Source: Paraburkholderia sp041321145 (GTDB lineage Bacteria; Pseudomonadota; Gammaproteobacteria; Burkholderiales; Burkholderiaceae). Taken from it: a stretch of DNA of 64,000 nt. The position numbers and the translations under genes are program-made. Under the pieces are notes generated by a model. The model saw only the letters and a program-made list of their open reading frames with translations. It ran no database searches and was not told where the DNA came from. Shown here in pieces: positions 8,463-17,726 of this stretch (positions are counted from its first letter, which is position 1; each line of letters begins with the position of its first letter). Location: contig NZ_JBGGWA010000015.1 of assembly GCF_041321145.1 (NCBI RefSeq), positions 62,001 to 126,000 on the forward strand. The letters are read 5' to 3'.

Positions 8463-8777
8463 ATGTTCTACGAAATCCGCACGTACCGCATCAAGACGGG
8501 GGCCGTGCCCACCTATCTGAAACTCGTGGAGGAAGAGGGCATCGAGTTGCAGACGCGGTACCTGGGTCAATTGGTCGGCTACTTCTTGTCGGAGATCGGG
8601 CCGTTGAATCAGATTGTGCATATCTGGGCCTATCCGAGTCTCGACGAACGCGAACGCCGCCGTGCCGCGCTCGCTGAAGATCCCGCGTGGCAGGCCTTCG
8701 CGCCGAAGATCCAGGCGCTGATGGAAGAAATGGAAAACAAGATCATGAAGCCAGCGCGTTTTTCGCCGCTTGCCTGA
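8463..8777 (+). CDS. NIPSNAP family protein
   Basis: A 104-residue protein of the NIPSNAP (PF07978) dimeric alpha/beta-barrel fold. The signature start MFYEIRTYRIKTG and the IVHIWAYPSLDERERRRAAL segment are typical. Bacterial members are found in catabolic clusters, often beside monooxygenases, but their reaction is unknown. AGGAG lies before the ATG. It sits between the aldehyde dehydrogenase and the transporter genes in the same orientation. Confidence 0.88.
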   Translation: MFYEIRTYRIKTGAVPTYLKLVEEEGIELQTRYLGQLVGYFLSEIGPLNQIVHIWAYPSLDERERRRAALAEDPAWQAFAPKIQALMEEMENKIMKPARFSPLA

Positions 8778-8843
8778 GATAGAGCGTTCGATTGGCCGCG
8801 GTACACGTTGCCACTATACCTACCGAAATCTTTGGAGACAGAC

Positions 8844-9875
8844 ATGAGCAGTAGAACCACTTCCTCAATCGCGTCGCTAATCGCTTTCTGCGCGGTGACG
8901 CTCGCGGCGCCCCCGGCACTGGCCGCGGCCCCCATTGTCTTTACGAGCTGGGGCGGCACCACACAGTCCTCGCAACAGAAGAACTGGGCGCAGCCATTCA
9001 CACAGGCAACCGGCGTCAACGTGCTGATGGACGGCCCGACCGACTACGGCAAGCTCAAGGCGATGGTCGACAGCGGCAACGTGAACTGGGATGTGGTCGA
9101 TGTCGAAGGCGATTTTGCGTACGCTGCGCAGCAGGCAGGACTGATCGAACCGATCGACTATTCCGTCGTGAAGAAAGACGAACTGGATCCGCGCTTCGCG
9201 ACGCCGGACGCAGTGGGCAGCTTCTACTATTCGTTCGTGCTCGGCTACAGCAAGGCGAAGTACACGGGCGCGCAGCCGGCCGCGTGGGCCGATCTGTTCG
9301 ATACGAAGAAATTCCCCGGCAAGCGCACGCTCTATAAATGGTCTGCGCCCGGCGTGCTTGAAATCGCGCTGCTCGCCGACGGCGTGCCGCCCAACAAGCT
9401 GTATCCGCTCGACCTCGACCGCGCATTCAGGAAGCTTGACACCATCAAGGGCGATATTGTCTGGTGGAGCGGCGGTGCGCAATCGCAGCAACTGCTCGCG
9501 TCGGGCGAGGCACCCATCGGTATGTTCTGGAATGGACGCTTGCATGCGCTCGAACAGACCGGCGTGCCGGTCGGCATTTCGTGGAATCAGAACCTGACGG
9601 CCGCCGACATGCTGGTGATTCCGAAGGGCGCGAAACACAAGGCCGAAGCAATGAAGTACCTCGCCGTCGCAACGAGCCCGCATGCGCAGGCAAAGTTCGC
9701 GATGGATACCGGCTATGCGCCGATCAATGTGAAGTCGGCCGCGCTGATGTCGCCCGCCATCGCGAAGACGCTGCCCGATCAGTACAGGTCCTCGCAGATC
9801 AATCTCGACATGAAGTACTGGGCCGAGAATCGTGATGCGATCGCCAAGCGCTGGTATGCATGGCAGTCGAAATAA
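8844..9875 (+). CDS. ABC transporter substrate-binding protein (polyamine/PotD-like)
   Basis: A 343-residue periplasmic binding protein. The N-terminus is a Sec signal peptide (about 1-29, ending LAAPPALAAA), then PIVFTSWGGTTQSSQQ, the typical start of the spermidine/putrescine-type class. The body has GMFWNGRLHALEQTGVPVG and ADMLVIPKGAKHKAEAMKYL. It captures the imported compound and feeds the permeases encoded next. The ATG at 8844 follows TTTGGAGAC; an earlier in-frame start at 8808 would disrupt the signal peptide. The ligand is not predictable here; family members bind polyamines, opines, 2-aminoethylphosphonate and similar small amines. Confidence 0.92.
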   Translation: MSSRTTSSIASLIAFCAVTLAAPPALAAAPIVFTSWGGTTQSSQQKNWAQPFTQATGVNVLMDGPTDYGKLKAMVDSGNVNWDVVDVEGDFAYAAQQAGLIEPIDYSVVKKDELDPRFATPDAVGSFYYSFVLGYSKAKYTGAQPAAWADLFDTKKFPGKRTLYKWSAPGVLEIALLADGVPPNKLYPLDLDRAFRKLDTIKGDIVWWSGGAQSQQLLASGEAPIGMFWNGRLHALEQTGVPVGISWNQNLTAADMLVIPKGAKHKAEAMKYLAVATSPHAQAKFAMDTGYAPINVKSAALMSPAIAKTLPDQYRSSQINLDMKYWAENRDAIAKRWYAWQSK

Positions 9876-9925
9876 GCGCGGGGCAGGTCAGCGTCGCATA
9901 GCAATCGGACTGGATGGGAGACACC

Positions 9926-10810
9926 ATGCCTAATGTTCTGAGTACCGTCGCGCATCCGCCCGCGACGGCCGCGCGACGGCGGCGCGACTGGCGCAGCATC
10001 CGCCTGCTCGTGCCCGCGCTGTTGCTGCTTGTGATCTTCTTTCTGCTGCCCGTGCTGTCGTTGCTGTTGCGCAGCGTGCTCGAACCCACGCCGGGGCTGG
10101 GCAATTATGTGCAACTGCTCGGCTCGACGACCTATCTGCGCGTGTTCGGCAATACGTTTCTGGTGGCAACGGTCGTGACGCTGGCGACCCTCGCGATCGG
10201 ATTCCCGACCGCATGGCTGCTCGCCATCGCGCCGCGCAAGCTGAGTTCATTGCTGTTCGCGATCCTGCTGCTGTCAATGTGGACCAACCTGCTGGCGCGC
10301 ACGTTCGCCTGGATGGTGCTACTGCAACAGACTGGACCAATCAACCGTTTGCTGATGGCGCTCGGCGTGATCAGCGAACCGCTGACGCTCGTAAACAACC
10401 TGATCGGCGTGACCATCGGTATGACGTACATCATGCTGCCGTTCCTGGTGATGCCGCTGCATGCGACGCTGCGCAGCATCGATCCATCGACGTTGCGGGC
10501 CGCTGCAATCTGCGGAGCGAGCCGCTGGCAGGCGTTCTGGCGCGTGCTGGTGCCGCTCGCGATGCCGGGCATCGCCTCGGGCGCGTTGATGGTGTTCGTG
10601 ATGGCGCTCGGCTATTTCGTCACGCCGGCACTGCTCGGCGGCGCGTCCTACATGATGCTTGCGGAACTCATCGCCCAGCTCGTGCAGCAACTGTTGAACT
10701 GGGGCCTCGCCGGTGCGGCCGCCTTCGTGCTGCTCGCCGTGACGCTCGCGCTGTACACGCTGCAGTTGCGCTTCACGGGCAGGGCACGCGCAAATCCGGG
10801 AGGCCACTGA
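9926..10810 (+). CDS. ABC transporter permease (PotB-like)
   Basis: A 294-residue inner-membrane permease with about six transmembrane segments, the first at LLVPALLLLVIFFLLPVLSL. The cytoplasmic EAA-type coupling loop is AAAICGASRWQAFWRVLVP. GGGAG lies 5 bases before the ATG at 9926; an ATG at 9914 is also in frame but overlaps that ribosome site. It pairs with the permease encoded two bases after its stop codon. Confidence 0.9.
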   Translation: MPNVLSTVAHPPATAARRRRDWRSIRLLVPALLLLVIFFLLPVLSLLLRSVLEPTPGLGNYVQLLGSTTYLRVFGNTFLVATVVTLATLAIGFPTAWLLAIAPRKLSSLLFAILLLSMWTNLLARTFAWMVLLQQTGPINRLLMALGVISEPLTLVNNLIGVTIGMTYIMLPFLVMPLHATLRSIDPSTLRAAAICGASRWQAFWRVLVPLAMPGIASGALMVFVMALGYFVTPALLGGASYMMLAELIAQLVQQLLNWGLAGAAAFVLLAVTLALYTLQLRFTGRARANPGGH

Positions 10811-10811
10811 C

Positions 10812-11606
10812 ATGTTGCTCGATTTCGACCGTCTGGGCGCGCTGCGCTATATGTTGCTTGCCGTCGGCGCAGCCGTTGCGCTCTTTCTCCTGCTGCCGAT
10901 CGTGTTCATCGTCGTGCTGTCGTTCGGCGATTCGCAGTGGCTGATCTTTCCGCCGCCGGGTTGGACGCTGGAGTGGTATCGCCAGCTTTTCACCGATGCC
11001 GGCTGGATCGACGCGCTGCTCACGAGCGCGAAGCTCGCGGCGATCGTCACCGCGCTGTCCGTCCTGATCGGCTTTCTCGCTTCACTGGCGCTGGTGCGCG
11101 GCAGGTTTCGCGGACTCAATGCCGTGCAGGCGTTCTTCCTCACGCCGATGGTGCTGCCCGTCGTCGTGCTGGCCGTCGCGCTGTACGCGTTCTTCCTGCG
11201 CATCGGCCTGAACGGCACGATGACGGGTTTCGTGATCGGCCATCTGATCATCGCGCTGCCGTTCTCGATCATCTCGATCAGCAACTCGCTGTCGAGCTTC
11301 GACACGGCGCTCGAAGATGCGGCCCTGATCTGTGGCGCGTCGCCGCTCGAAGTAAAGCTGCGCGTCACGTTGCCCGCGATCCGGCTCGGCCTGTTCGCCG
11401 CCGCGATCTTCTCGTTCCTCGCGTCGTGGGACGAAGTGGTGGTGTCGATCTTCATGTCGAGCCCGACCTTGCAGACGCTGCCCGTACGGATCTGGGCAAC
11501 GCTGCGGCAAGACCTGACCCCCGTCGTGGCGGCGGCGTCTTCGCTGCTCGTCGGATTGACAACCGTATTGATGTTGGCGGGCGCCATGCTGCGCCGCGCA
11601 CGATAA
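10812..11606 (+). CDS. ABC transporter permease (PotC-like)
   Basis: A 264-residue second permease subunit with about six membrane segments. The coupling loop is EDAALICGASPLEVKLRVTL. It follows the first permease at once, its own ribosome site (GGAGG) lying inside the end of that gene. Together the two form the import channel driven by the ATPase encoded downstream. Confidence 0.9.
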   Translation: MLLDFDRLGALRYMLLAVGAAVALFLLLPIVFIVVLSFGDSQWLIFPPPGWTLEWYRQLFTDAGWIDALLTSAKLAAIVTALSVLIGFLASLALVRGRFRGLNAVQAFFLTPMVLPVVVLAVALYAFFLRIGLNGTMTGFVIGHLIIALPFSIISISNSLSSFDTALEDAALICGASPLEVKLRVTLPAIRLGLFAAAIFSFLASWDEVVVSIFMSSPTLQTLPVRIWATLRQDLTPVVAAASSLLVGLTTVLMLAGAMLRRAR

Positions 11607-11622
11607 CCGAGGTGAACGAGCC

Positions 11623-12714
11623 ATGACTGCCGCATTCCTGCAAATCCAGCGCCTGCGCAAAACCTACGACGACGTCGTCGCCATCGACCAGGTGTCGCTC
11701 GATGTGCGCAAGGGCGAGTTCATGACCTTTCTCGGGCCGTCGGGTTCGGGCAAGAGCACGACGCTCTATATCGTCGCGGGCTTTCAGGAGCCGAGCGAAG
11801 GGCGCGTGCTGCTCGAGGGCAAGCCGCTGCTCTCCGTCGCGCCGAACAAGCGCCACATCGGCATGGTATTTCAGCGCTATACGCTGTTTCCGCATCTGAC
11901 GGTGGGCGAGAACATTGCCTTTCCATTGCGCGTGCGCCGCCGTCCTGACGCCGAAGTGAAGGCCAAGATCGAACAGATGCTGAAGCTCGTGCATCTGTCC
12001 GAGTGCCGCGACCGGATGCCCGCGCAATTGTCGGGCGGCCAGCAGCAGCGCGTCGCGATTGCACGCGCGCTCGCCTATGATCCACCCGTGCTGTTGATGG
12101 ACGAACCGCTCTCCGCACTCGACAAGAAACTCCGTGAGGAAATCCAGCTCGAATTGCGCCGCATTCATCAGGAGACGGGCGTGACGATTCTCTATGTGAC
12201 GCACGATCAGGAAGAGGCGCTGCGGCTGTCGGATCGCATCGCCGTGTTCAACAAGGGGCGCATCGAGCAGGTCGGCACCGGCGAGGAACTGTATGGGAAT
12301 CCGGCGTCGCGGTTCGTCGCGAGCTTTATCGGAAACTCGAATTTCCTGCCGGTGCGTGTGACGTCGAATAGCGACGGCAGGATGAACGGCGTGTTTCCGA
12401 ACGGCCATACTGTGACGTCGGGCAGCTTCAATCCGGTGCTCACGGCGGGCGACGAAGGCACGCTGATGATTCGCCCGGAGCAGATGCACATTCACGCACT
12501 GCACAACACAAGCAGTGCGGCGGGCCTGCCTGTCACCGTACGCGATATCACGTATCTCGGCGACGCGATGCACTACGCCGTCGCGACGCCCTGGCAGCAG
12601 GAGATTTCGATTCGCATGCCGGCGGGACATCGCCATGACAGCGGGTTGTCGATCGGCACGCAGGCGCTCGTCGATTGGGACACGCGCGATGTGCGGCTGT
12701 TTGCTCAGGCATGA
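11623..12714 (+). CDS. ABC transporter ATP-binding protein (PotA-like)
   Basis: A 363-residue ATPase. Walker A is GPSGSGKST (about 39-47), the Q-loop is VFQRYTLFPHL, the signature LSGGQQQR, Walker B VLLMDEP and the switch His in YVTHDQEEA. The last 110 residues form a TOBE regulatory domain (RPEQMHIHA), as in PotA and other polyamine-type importers. Its stop codon overlaps the start of the second GntR gene (ATGA, 12711-12714), so the regulator is coupled to the transporter. Confidence 0.93.
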   Translation: MTAAFLQIQRLRKTYDDVVAIDQVSLDVRKGEFMTFLGPSGSGKSTTLYIVAGFQEPSEGRVLLEGKPLLSVAPNKRHIGMVFQRYTLFPHLTVGENIAFPLRVRRRPDAEVKAKIEQMLKLVHLSECRDRMPAQLSGGQQQRVAIARALAYDPPVLLMDEPLSALDKKLREEIQLELRRIHQETGVTILYVTHDQEEALRLSDRIAVFNKGRIEQVGTGEELYGNPASRFVASFIGNSNFLPVRVTSNSDGRMNGVFPNGHTVTSGSFNPVLTAGDEGTLMIRPEQMHIHALHNTSSAAGLPVTVRDITYLGDAMHYAVATPWQQEISIRMPAGHRHDSGLSIGTQALVDWDTRDVRLFAQA

Positions 12715-13424
12715 CGACAATGCACACCATGAGTGACGCTCTGCCTTCGCTGAAAGTCGAACGCCGCACCACGACGTTGCGCGAACTCGCGCTTGAGAAA
12801 ATGCGCACGGCGATCCTGGAGGCCCATTTTCGTCCGGGCGAACGGCTGGTCGAGCGTTCGCTATGTGAAGAACTGGGCGTTAGCAGGACCGTGGTGCGTG
12901 AGGTTTTGCGGCATCTGGAGACGGAAGGACTGGTCGATTCGATCCCGAACCAGGGGCCGATCGTCGCGAGGCTGGATGCCGATACAGCGGCCGAAATCTA
13001 CGAGATTCGCGCGTTGCTGGAAGGCGATGCAGCGATGGCATGCGCACAACATGCGGATGAAGCCGTGATTGCGCTGCTAGCCGAGTGCATCACACGGATC
13101 CAGCACGCGTTTGAAAGCCACGCGCATCAGACGGTGCGGGAGCAAACGACTACGTTTTACGAGGCAATGTTCCATGGCGGCGGCAAGAAGGTGTCGTGGG
13201 AAATCGTTCAGACGCTCAATGCGCGAATCAACCGTTTGCGCGCGATGACGATCGCCTCCGATGACCGCGGCCGACAAGCCGTGCAGGAGATGAACCGAAT
13301 TCTCGTTGCGATCCAATCGCGCGACGCGCGGCGAGCGCGCGACGCAGCCACCGCGCATGTGGCCAGGGTCGCGGATATCGCGGCAGAATTGTTACGGCAA
13401 ACGCTTGGAGAGGCGTCAGCCTGA
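12711..13424 (+). CDS. GntR family transcriptional regulator (FadR/FCD type), second copy
   Basis: A 237-residue paralogue of the regulator at 2350. The two share TLREL, FRPG, RLVERSLCEELGVSRTVVRE and LRHLETEGLV and the same FCD layout, with KVSWEIVQTLNARINRLRAM here. The start at 12711 overlaps the ATPase stop (ATGA); ATGs at 12720 and 12729 are also possible. Being the last gene of the operon it would rise with it, giving a feedback loop. Because the recognition helices are nearly identical, both regulators may bind the same 12-bp sites. Confidence 0.88.
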   Translation: MTTMHTMSDALPSLKVERRTTTLRELALEKMRTAILEAHFRPGERLVERSLCEELGVSRTVVREVLRHLETEGLVDSIPNQGPIVARLDADTAAEIYEIRALLEGDAAMACAQHADEAVIALLAECITRIQHAFESHAHQTVREQTTTFYEAMFHGGGKKVSWEIVQTLNARINRLRAMTIASDDRGRQAVQEMNRILVAIQSRDARRARDAATAHVARVADIAAELLRQTLGEASA

Positions 13425-14289
13425 TTGACAAGCCGGTGGCTCGCGAAACGGGAAGTGGTGCGAATAGTCGTGTAGCAGTAACGCGCTTGCTGACTTGATA
13501 ACGGAGGCATGGTTTCTGATTTCGTGACGTTGCCAGCGTTGCACGTGCAGCGAGCCTCAAACTGCGTTATTAATGCAACTAACCGTCTTTTTTATCAAAT
13601 TCAACTTTCAACATCAAGACCGGTCAGCAGGCAATGGGCCTCTCTGCCCATTTTGCAAATGTCAATCGCAAGGCACTTCGTCGACAACGACATCAATTTC
13701 GCTCGATCAATTCTGAATGATATGAACGACTCCCGCCCACCGGTGCATTCCGACCGGGCGGTATCCTGATACGCAGCGATAGCCTCGCGATTTGCGAATC
13801 GGCGATCATATTGGCCTACTCTATCGAATAGCAGGGATCCGTCATGACACATACGATCGTGGAATAGGTGGACACCTATGCTCCTCGCTCCTGTCCCCAG
13901 CCGCTAGACGCCGAAAATGGATCGCTTACTCTCCTTTCGCTGCATTAATCAATGCGAAGTCGGCCCAGGCACCCCACATTGCCGCATATTAGGAAATTTA
14001 CGATACTGTGAATCAAATTCCTCGTATTTAACGCTTCGTCCCCGCATTGCTCGGTGCAGGTTATTGATCTCGTTGGCAGGAAAGCCATATGAGCTGCGCC
14101 GAGAAATTATCAAGATAATCAACAAAGACGGTCAGTATTGTTGATGTCAGGACAGCGATATCCCCTTGTTTTCCCGCCACAACATCGACAGTTCAGGCCG
14201 ATCAAACTTTCTTCATGCTGAACTAATGTAAGCTTCCTGTAAAATACGCCGAGCGCAGAACACCGATAAGACTAGGAGGCGGACGGACT
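13425..14289. other. intergenic, lower GC, no supported gene
   Basis: No open frame here has a ribosome site and domain-like composition. The only recognisable hint is at 14088-14142, where ATGAGC is followed, after a one-base shift, by RREIIKIINKDGQYC and a stop, resembling the first residues of a HicA toxin. That is too short to call. Confidence 0.5.
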
Positions 14290-14535
14290 ATGGCGGATGA
14301 CCACGAGCAGGAAGAGTTTTTTCATATCCGGAAAATGGTGCTTGAACTCGACCGATTAATCGAGAGGGGTGATGTTCAGGATTGTAAAAATCCGGTAACG
14401 CAACCCGACTATTGGCGAAAGCGGATCGATGCGTTGCTGGCTACGCCAGCGGTTTCCGAGTCCATCGCCGCACGGGCTGCGGCGTTACTGGTGCAACTGG
14501 ATCGGATTGCGGACGCGCGGAGGAAAAGCGGGTAA
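14290..14535 (+). CDS. hypothetical protein
   Basis: An 81-residue soluble, mainly helical protein (MVLELDRLIERGDV, PDYWRKRIDALLATPAVSES). AGGAGG precedes the ATG by nine bases, so it is probably translated. I do not recognise the family with certainty; the YWRKRIDALL segment suggests a small alpha-helical bundle. It stands alone between decayed DNA on both sides. Confidence 0.65.
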   Translation: MADDHEQEEFFHIRKMVLELDRLIERGDVQDCKNPVTQPDYWRKRIDALLATPAVSESIAARAAALLVQLDRIADARRKSG

Positions 14536-14608
14536 TTTACACGATGCTGGATAATTAGCAGCTCCCCCAAAGTTGTAAAAGGCAGTCGAAGTCCGTAGGG
14601 AGTTTGCC

Positions 14609-14746
14609 ATGATCGAATCCTGGGCCGGCGTGATCATTGGATTGTTCGCGCTCGCAATCGCCGCGACGCTGGTCGTTGGGCACTATCGGCGCGAGCATTT
14701 ACAGCGCCTGCTCAGCGGATGGACGATCGTCGTTGGTGGGACGTGA
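14609..14746 (+). CDS. small single-pass membrane protein
   Basis: A 45-residue protein: MIESWAGVIIGLFALAIAAT is one membrane segment, then HYRREHLQRLLSGW. The same pattern (ESW-GV, one membrane helix, GHYRREH) recurs in the 62-residue protein at 17170-17358, so the pair are paralogues. The C-terminus here looks cut short compared with that copy. Function unknown. Confidence 0.55.
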   Translation: MIESWAGVIIGLFALAIAATLVVGHYRREHLQRLLSGWTIVVGGT

Positions 14747-15059
14747 CGCGGCGCCGGCATCGCTACCTCTATTCGTTCCGTGCCCGTTCGTGTCCAGTAG
14801 CCAAGCTGACCTGCGTTTTTCACAGACACGACGACGGGCCCCGGATTAGCTGGCAACCTCTGCAAGACCTCTCAAGACCGAGACCCAATCAGGACCGCCT
14901 CGTCGGGCCTCATGGTGCGGGCTGCGGGCGGCCAGCTAAGGATCATTCCGGTCTGGCAGGCTCTGGGTGAGCACGCCGCGCATGCGAAACGCATCGGGTT
15001 CATTGCAGCAGGAAACACGACTTCGACGAAATGACGGTCACATTCGAGTCGATGTCAAT
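14747..15059. other. no supported gene
   Basis: Short frames only. The DNA may include the upstream part of the decayed acyl-CoA synthetase described next, but I cannot align it by eye. Confidence 0.4.
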
Positions 15060-15375
15060 TGCGGCGCGGACCGATATCACCGGAGGCGGTTGCTATCGCG
15101 GCGAAGACGGCAACCACTGGATCACCGAACGGATCGACGGGGTCGTCACGTCTGGGGGCATCAGCTCGATATCGAAGAAGCGGAAAGCGCACCGGTGACC
15201 CATCCCGACGTCGTCGAGGCGGCAATGGTTGGCTACCCCATGGGCTCAAGGGGCAGGGCATCTACGCCTATGTGACGCTCGAGATCGGAGTCGAGCCGGT
15301 GGATCTGTCACAAAAGAGCGTCGAGCCGAAGGCCGCGCATATTGATCCGCTTCACGCGAGTGCGAAGCATCAGTG
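15060..15375 (+). pseudogene. acetyl-CoA synthetase-like remnant
   Basis: Three frames in succession give the end of an AMP-forming acyl-CoA synthetase: ITGGGCYRGEDGNHWITERI (cf. YFTGDGARRDEDGYYWI), then EEAESAPVTHPDVVEAAMVG, then KGQGIYAYVTLEIGVEPVDL. The family's C-terminal catalytic-lysine motif (SGKIMRR) is absent. Two frame changes and loss of both ends make it non-functional. Confidence 0.65.
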
Positions 15376-15875
15376 ACTCGACGTTTACCCTGAGCATCGC
15401 CCATCTAGCAAGACGTTGTGGCAACCAAATAGTCGAATTCAAACACGCAGCACACATGGAGAGTGTAGTAATGCTGAAGAAAATCATCAGACAAAAACAC
15501 GCAAAAAAAGATGCATCGTCGCCCTCGACAAACACCCTCCTGGCCAGCCTCGCCCCTACGTCACCTGTCGCGGCGAGGCGGTCCTTCACGCCGTGGCGCG
15601 GGTCTGCTGAGGGTCCGCAAAGCTCCACTCACCGCGTTGCGCCTGCCGTCTGGTCAGGCGGCGACGCTCACGCCTGACGATGCCTGTCGATGTCTGACGA
15701 CGACATCAGGTAGACACCCGCGTGATCAGTAGTGCTTATAACAGACAATGTCTGAATACTTTTTCGCGGTTTTGAGTTTGGATGTTTTTGCGGTCATCGA
15801 TCAATCCGGTCCGTCACATCAACGTTGGGTCCGGTTCTCCGGCCACGTCACGGATCCACTTTCAGGAGCTTCATC
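15376..15875. other. intergenic, at most one doubtful small ORF
   Basis: A frame at 15471-15677 (MLKKIIRQKHAKKDASSPST start) has GGAGAG upstream but unremarkable composition; I do not call it. The segment probably holds the promoter of the phasin gene. Confidence 0.4.
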
Positions 15876-16442
15876 ATGAGTCTGTTGCCGCCCGAACAAT
15901 TTGCTGCTGGGCAAAAAGCCAATCTTGACACGCTGTTCGGTCTGACCAGAACGGCATTCGAAGGCTGGCAGAGGCTCGTTGAACTGAATCTGCAGGCAGC
16001 CAGATCGACCCTCGCTGAGGAGCAGGACAGTGTGCTCCTGGCACTCTCGGTCAGGGATCCGCAGGAACTGGCCATGTTGCCCGCCCGCATGATGCAGCCG
16101 ACGGCCGGGAAAATGCAGTCGTACAGCCGGGAGGTGTTTGCCATCGTGACTGCGATGCAAACCGGATTCGCAAAGGTCGCCGAGGCACAGTACGAAGCGC
16201 ATAACCGCCGCGTGCAAATGCTGGTCGACACCGTCGCTCAGAGCGCACCGGCTGGTTCGGAAGCGGCCGTCGCGGCGCTGAAGTCCGCCGTCACGGCCAC
16301 CGGCACACTATACGAAACGGTCCAGCGCACCACCCGGCAAGCCGTAGAAGTCACCGAAAGCAACTTCAACATTGCCGCTGCTGAGGCGTCAAAAGCGACC
16401 CAGCACGCCCTCAGGCAGGCGTGGCGCGCTGCAAAGGAATAA
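15876..16442 (+). CDS. phaP: phasin family protein
   Basis: A 188-residue phasin (PF09361 type). FGLTRTAFEGWQRLVELNLQ and the long amphipathic helices through AAEASKATQHALRQAWRAA match proteins that coat polyhydroxyalkanoate granules and control their size. AGGAG precedes the ATG at 15876. It is intact although the neighbouring phaB and acyl-CoA synthetase genes are decayed, so it may serve granules made by enzymes encoded elsewhere. Confidence 0.88.
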   Translation: MSLLPPEQFAAGQKANLDTLFGLTRTAFEGWQRLVELNLQAARSTLAEEQDSVLLALSVRDPQELAMLPARMMQPTAGKMQSYSREVFAIVTAMQTGFAKVAEAQYEAHNRRVQMLVDTVAQSAPAGSEAAVAALKSAVTATGTLYETVQRTTRQAVEVTESNFNIAAAEASKATQHALRQAWRAAKE

Positions 16443-16449
16443 CGCGCAA

Positions 16450-17130
16450 TGCGCGGTCGTCGTCGTCGTCGCGACCGGCGGCCGCCCACCGGTCGCTCAC
16501 GGTCTTTCTCCTGCACGCGTTCGTGGCGGGAGCCGTCACGAGACAACGCGGACCGTACACGTCTGCCGGACGTGGTCGACTACGATTTCTGCACGGCACT
16601 GTGCGGCCAGGATCCAGATCGAAGCTGGACCGGCCAGACATTCGGTCAACAATGCGGGCATTACGCGCAACGCGACCTTCAGAAAGCCGGACAAGGTCAT
16701 CCGGGATGCGGTGATCCGGACCAATGTCGACTCAGTGTTCAACATGACGAAGCCGCTGTGCGACAGCATGGTCGAAAGCGGCAGGGCTCGCATCATCGGC
16801 GTGTCGTTGGTGATGGCCTCGAAGGTCGGCTTTGGACGGACCCGTTGTGCAGCCGCCAACGCCGGCATGCATGGCTTGACGAAATCGCTGACGCTCGAGG
16901 TGGCAAAGAAGGCGTGACAGTCAACATGATCTCGTCCGGGTATGTTGCGACCCGGATGGTGGCCGCGGTGCCGCGGGAGATTCTCGACACGAAGATCAGT
17001 TCAAAGATTCCGGTTGGCTGGCTGGGGTAGTCCGAGGAAGTGGCCGCGCTGGTCCTGTATCTGTACTCGCGAGGCGGCGTTTGTGACCGACTCGAACATT
17101 GCGATTTACGGCGGCCAGCATCTGCAGTAA
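16450..17130 (+). pseudogene. phaB: acetoacetyl-CoA reductase (PhaB-like SDR) remnant
   Basis: Pieces of a PhaB-type short-chain reductase in several frames: DYDFCTALCG, then VNNAGITRNATFRKPDKVIR, TNVDSVFNMTKPLCDSMVES, NAGMHGLTKSLTLEVAKK, then GVTVNMISSGYVATRMVAA, IPVGWLG with a stop, and FVTDSNIAIYGGQHLQ at the natural end. The catalytic Tyr-x3-Lys is lost (CAAANAGM in place of YSTAKAGM). Several frame changes; dead. Confidence 0.8.
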
Positions 17131-17169
17131 GGCTCCGTAAGCATTCGAACGCGTGAGAAGGAGTTCGCG

Positions 17170-17358
17170 ATGGTTGAATCCTGGATGGGCGTGGTTCTCG
17201 AGACGTTCGTGCTCCCGGTTGCGGCGATGCTGGTCATGGGCCATTACCGCCGCGAACATCGGCGCGCGCGACTGCTCAGACGGATGTCTCATTATCTTGA
17301 TGCAGCGCAAACATTGACAGCAGCACCGACTGGCGACGTCGATTCATACCTGAAATAG
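17170..17358 (+). CDS. small single-pass membrane protein
   Basis: A 62-residue protein with MVESWMGVVLETFVLPVAAM as the only membrane helix, followed by GHYRREHRRARLLRRMSHYL, a positively charged cytoplasmic tail, and an acidic end. AAGGAG is placed before the ATG. It is a longer paralogue of the protein at 14609-14746. Function unknown. Confidence 0.65.
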   Translation: MVESWMGVVLETFVLPVAAMLVMGHYRREHRRARLLRRMSHYLDAAQTLTAAPTGDVDSYLK

Positions 17359-17726
17359 CGCTGCGCCTGGACAGATATCTGCTCGCCGCGAGCGTGCGTC
17401 GTTCGGAAAAATTAGGGTGCGACACACGTGTGCGTGGCCTGCCATACAGCGGCTCGGGGTGCTTGTGAGCGAGGTCCGTTTTTTTTTTCGACGTCGAACG
17501 CGTTGAGAGTGCGTGTGTAATACCATATCATCCGGTCCATGCTCTCACTGTCGTCGAGCGCCCGCCCGAGATAGTCTGCAAGCACCGCAGCGTCGGCCAC
17601 CCGGTCTGACGCGACGACATCGTTAACCCGAGGCGACGCGCGATGGATACCGCCGTCGCTGTTGGTGAGAGATGAGCCACTACACGCCGAACCGCCCGAG
17701 CGCAAGCAAGGCAAGGTAATCGACCC
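17359..17726. other. no supported gene
   Basis: A minus-strand frame (17412-17714) contains LADYLGRALDDSESMDRMIW, which has protein-like composition, but there is no convincing start and no recognised family; it could be a remnant. Confidence 0.35.

Noticed and set aside
11452..12720. Antisense frame of 422 codons opposite the ATPase gene
   Set aside because: Shadow of a well-supported ABC ATPase; composition not protein-like.
14088..14142. Possible HicA toxin start (REIIKIINKDGQY)
   Set aside because: Only about 15 residues match and a frame shift is needed; no HicB partner seen.
13425..14289. Several small open frames in lower-GC DNA
   Set aside because: No ribosome sites, no domain-like composition; more likely chance frames.
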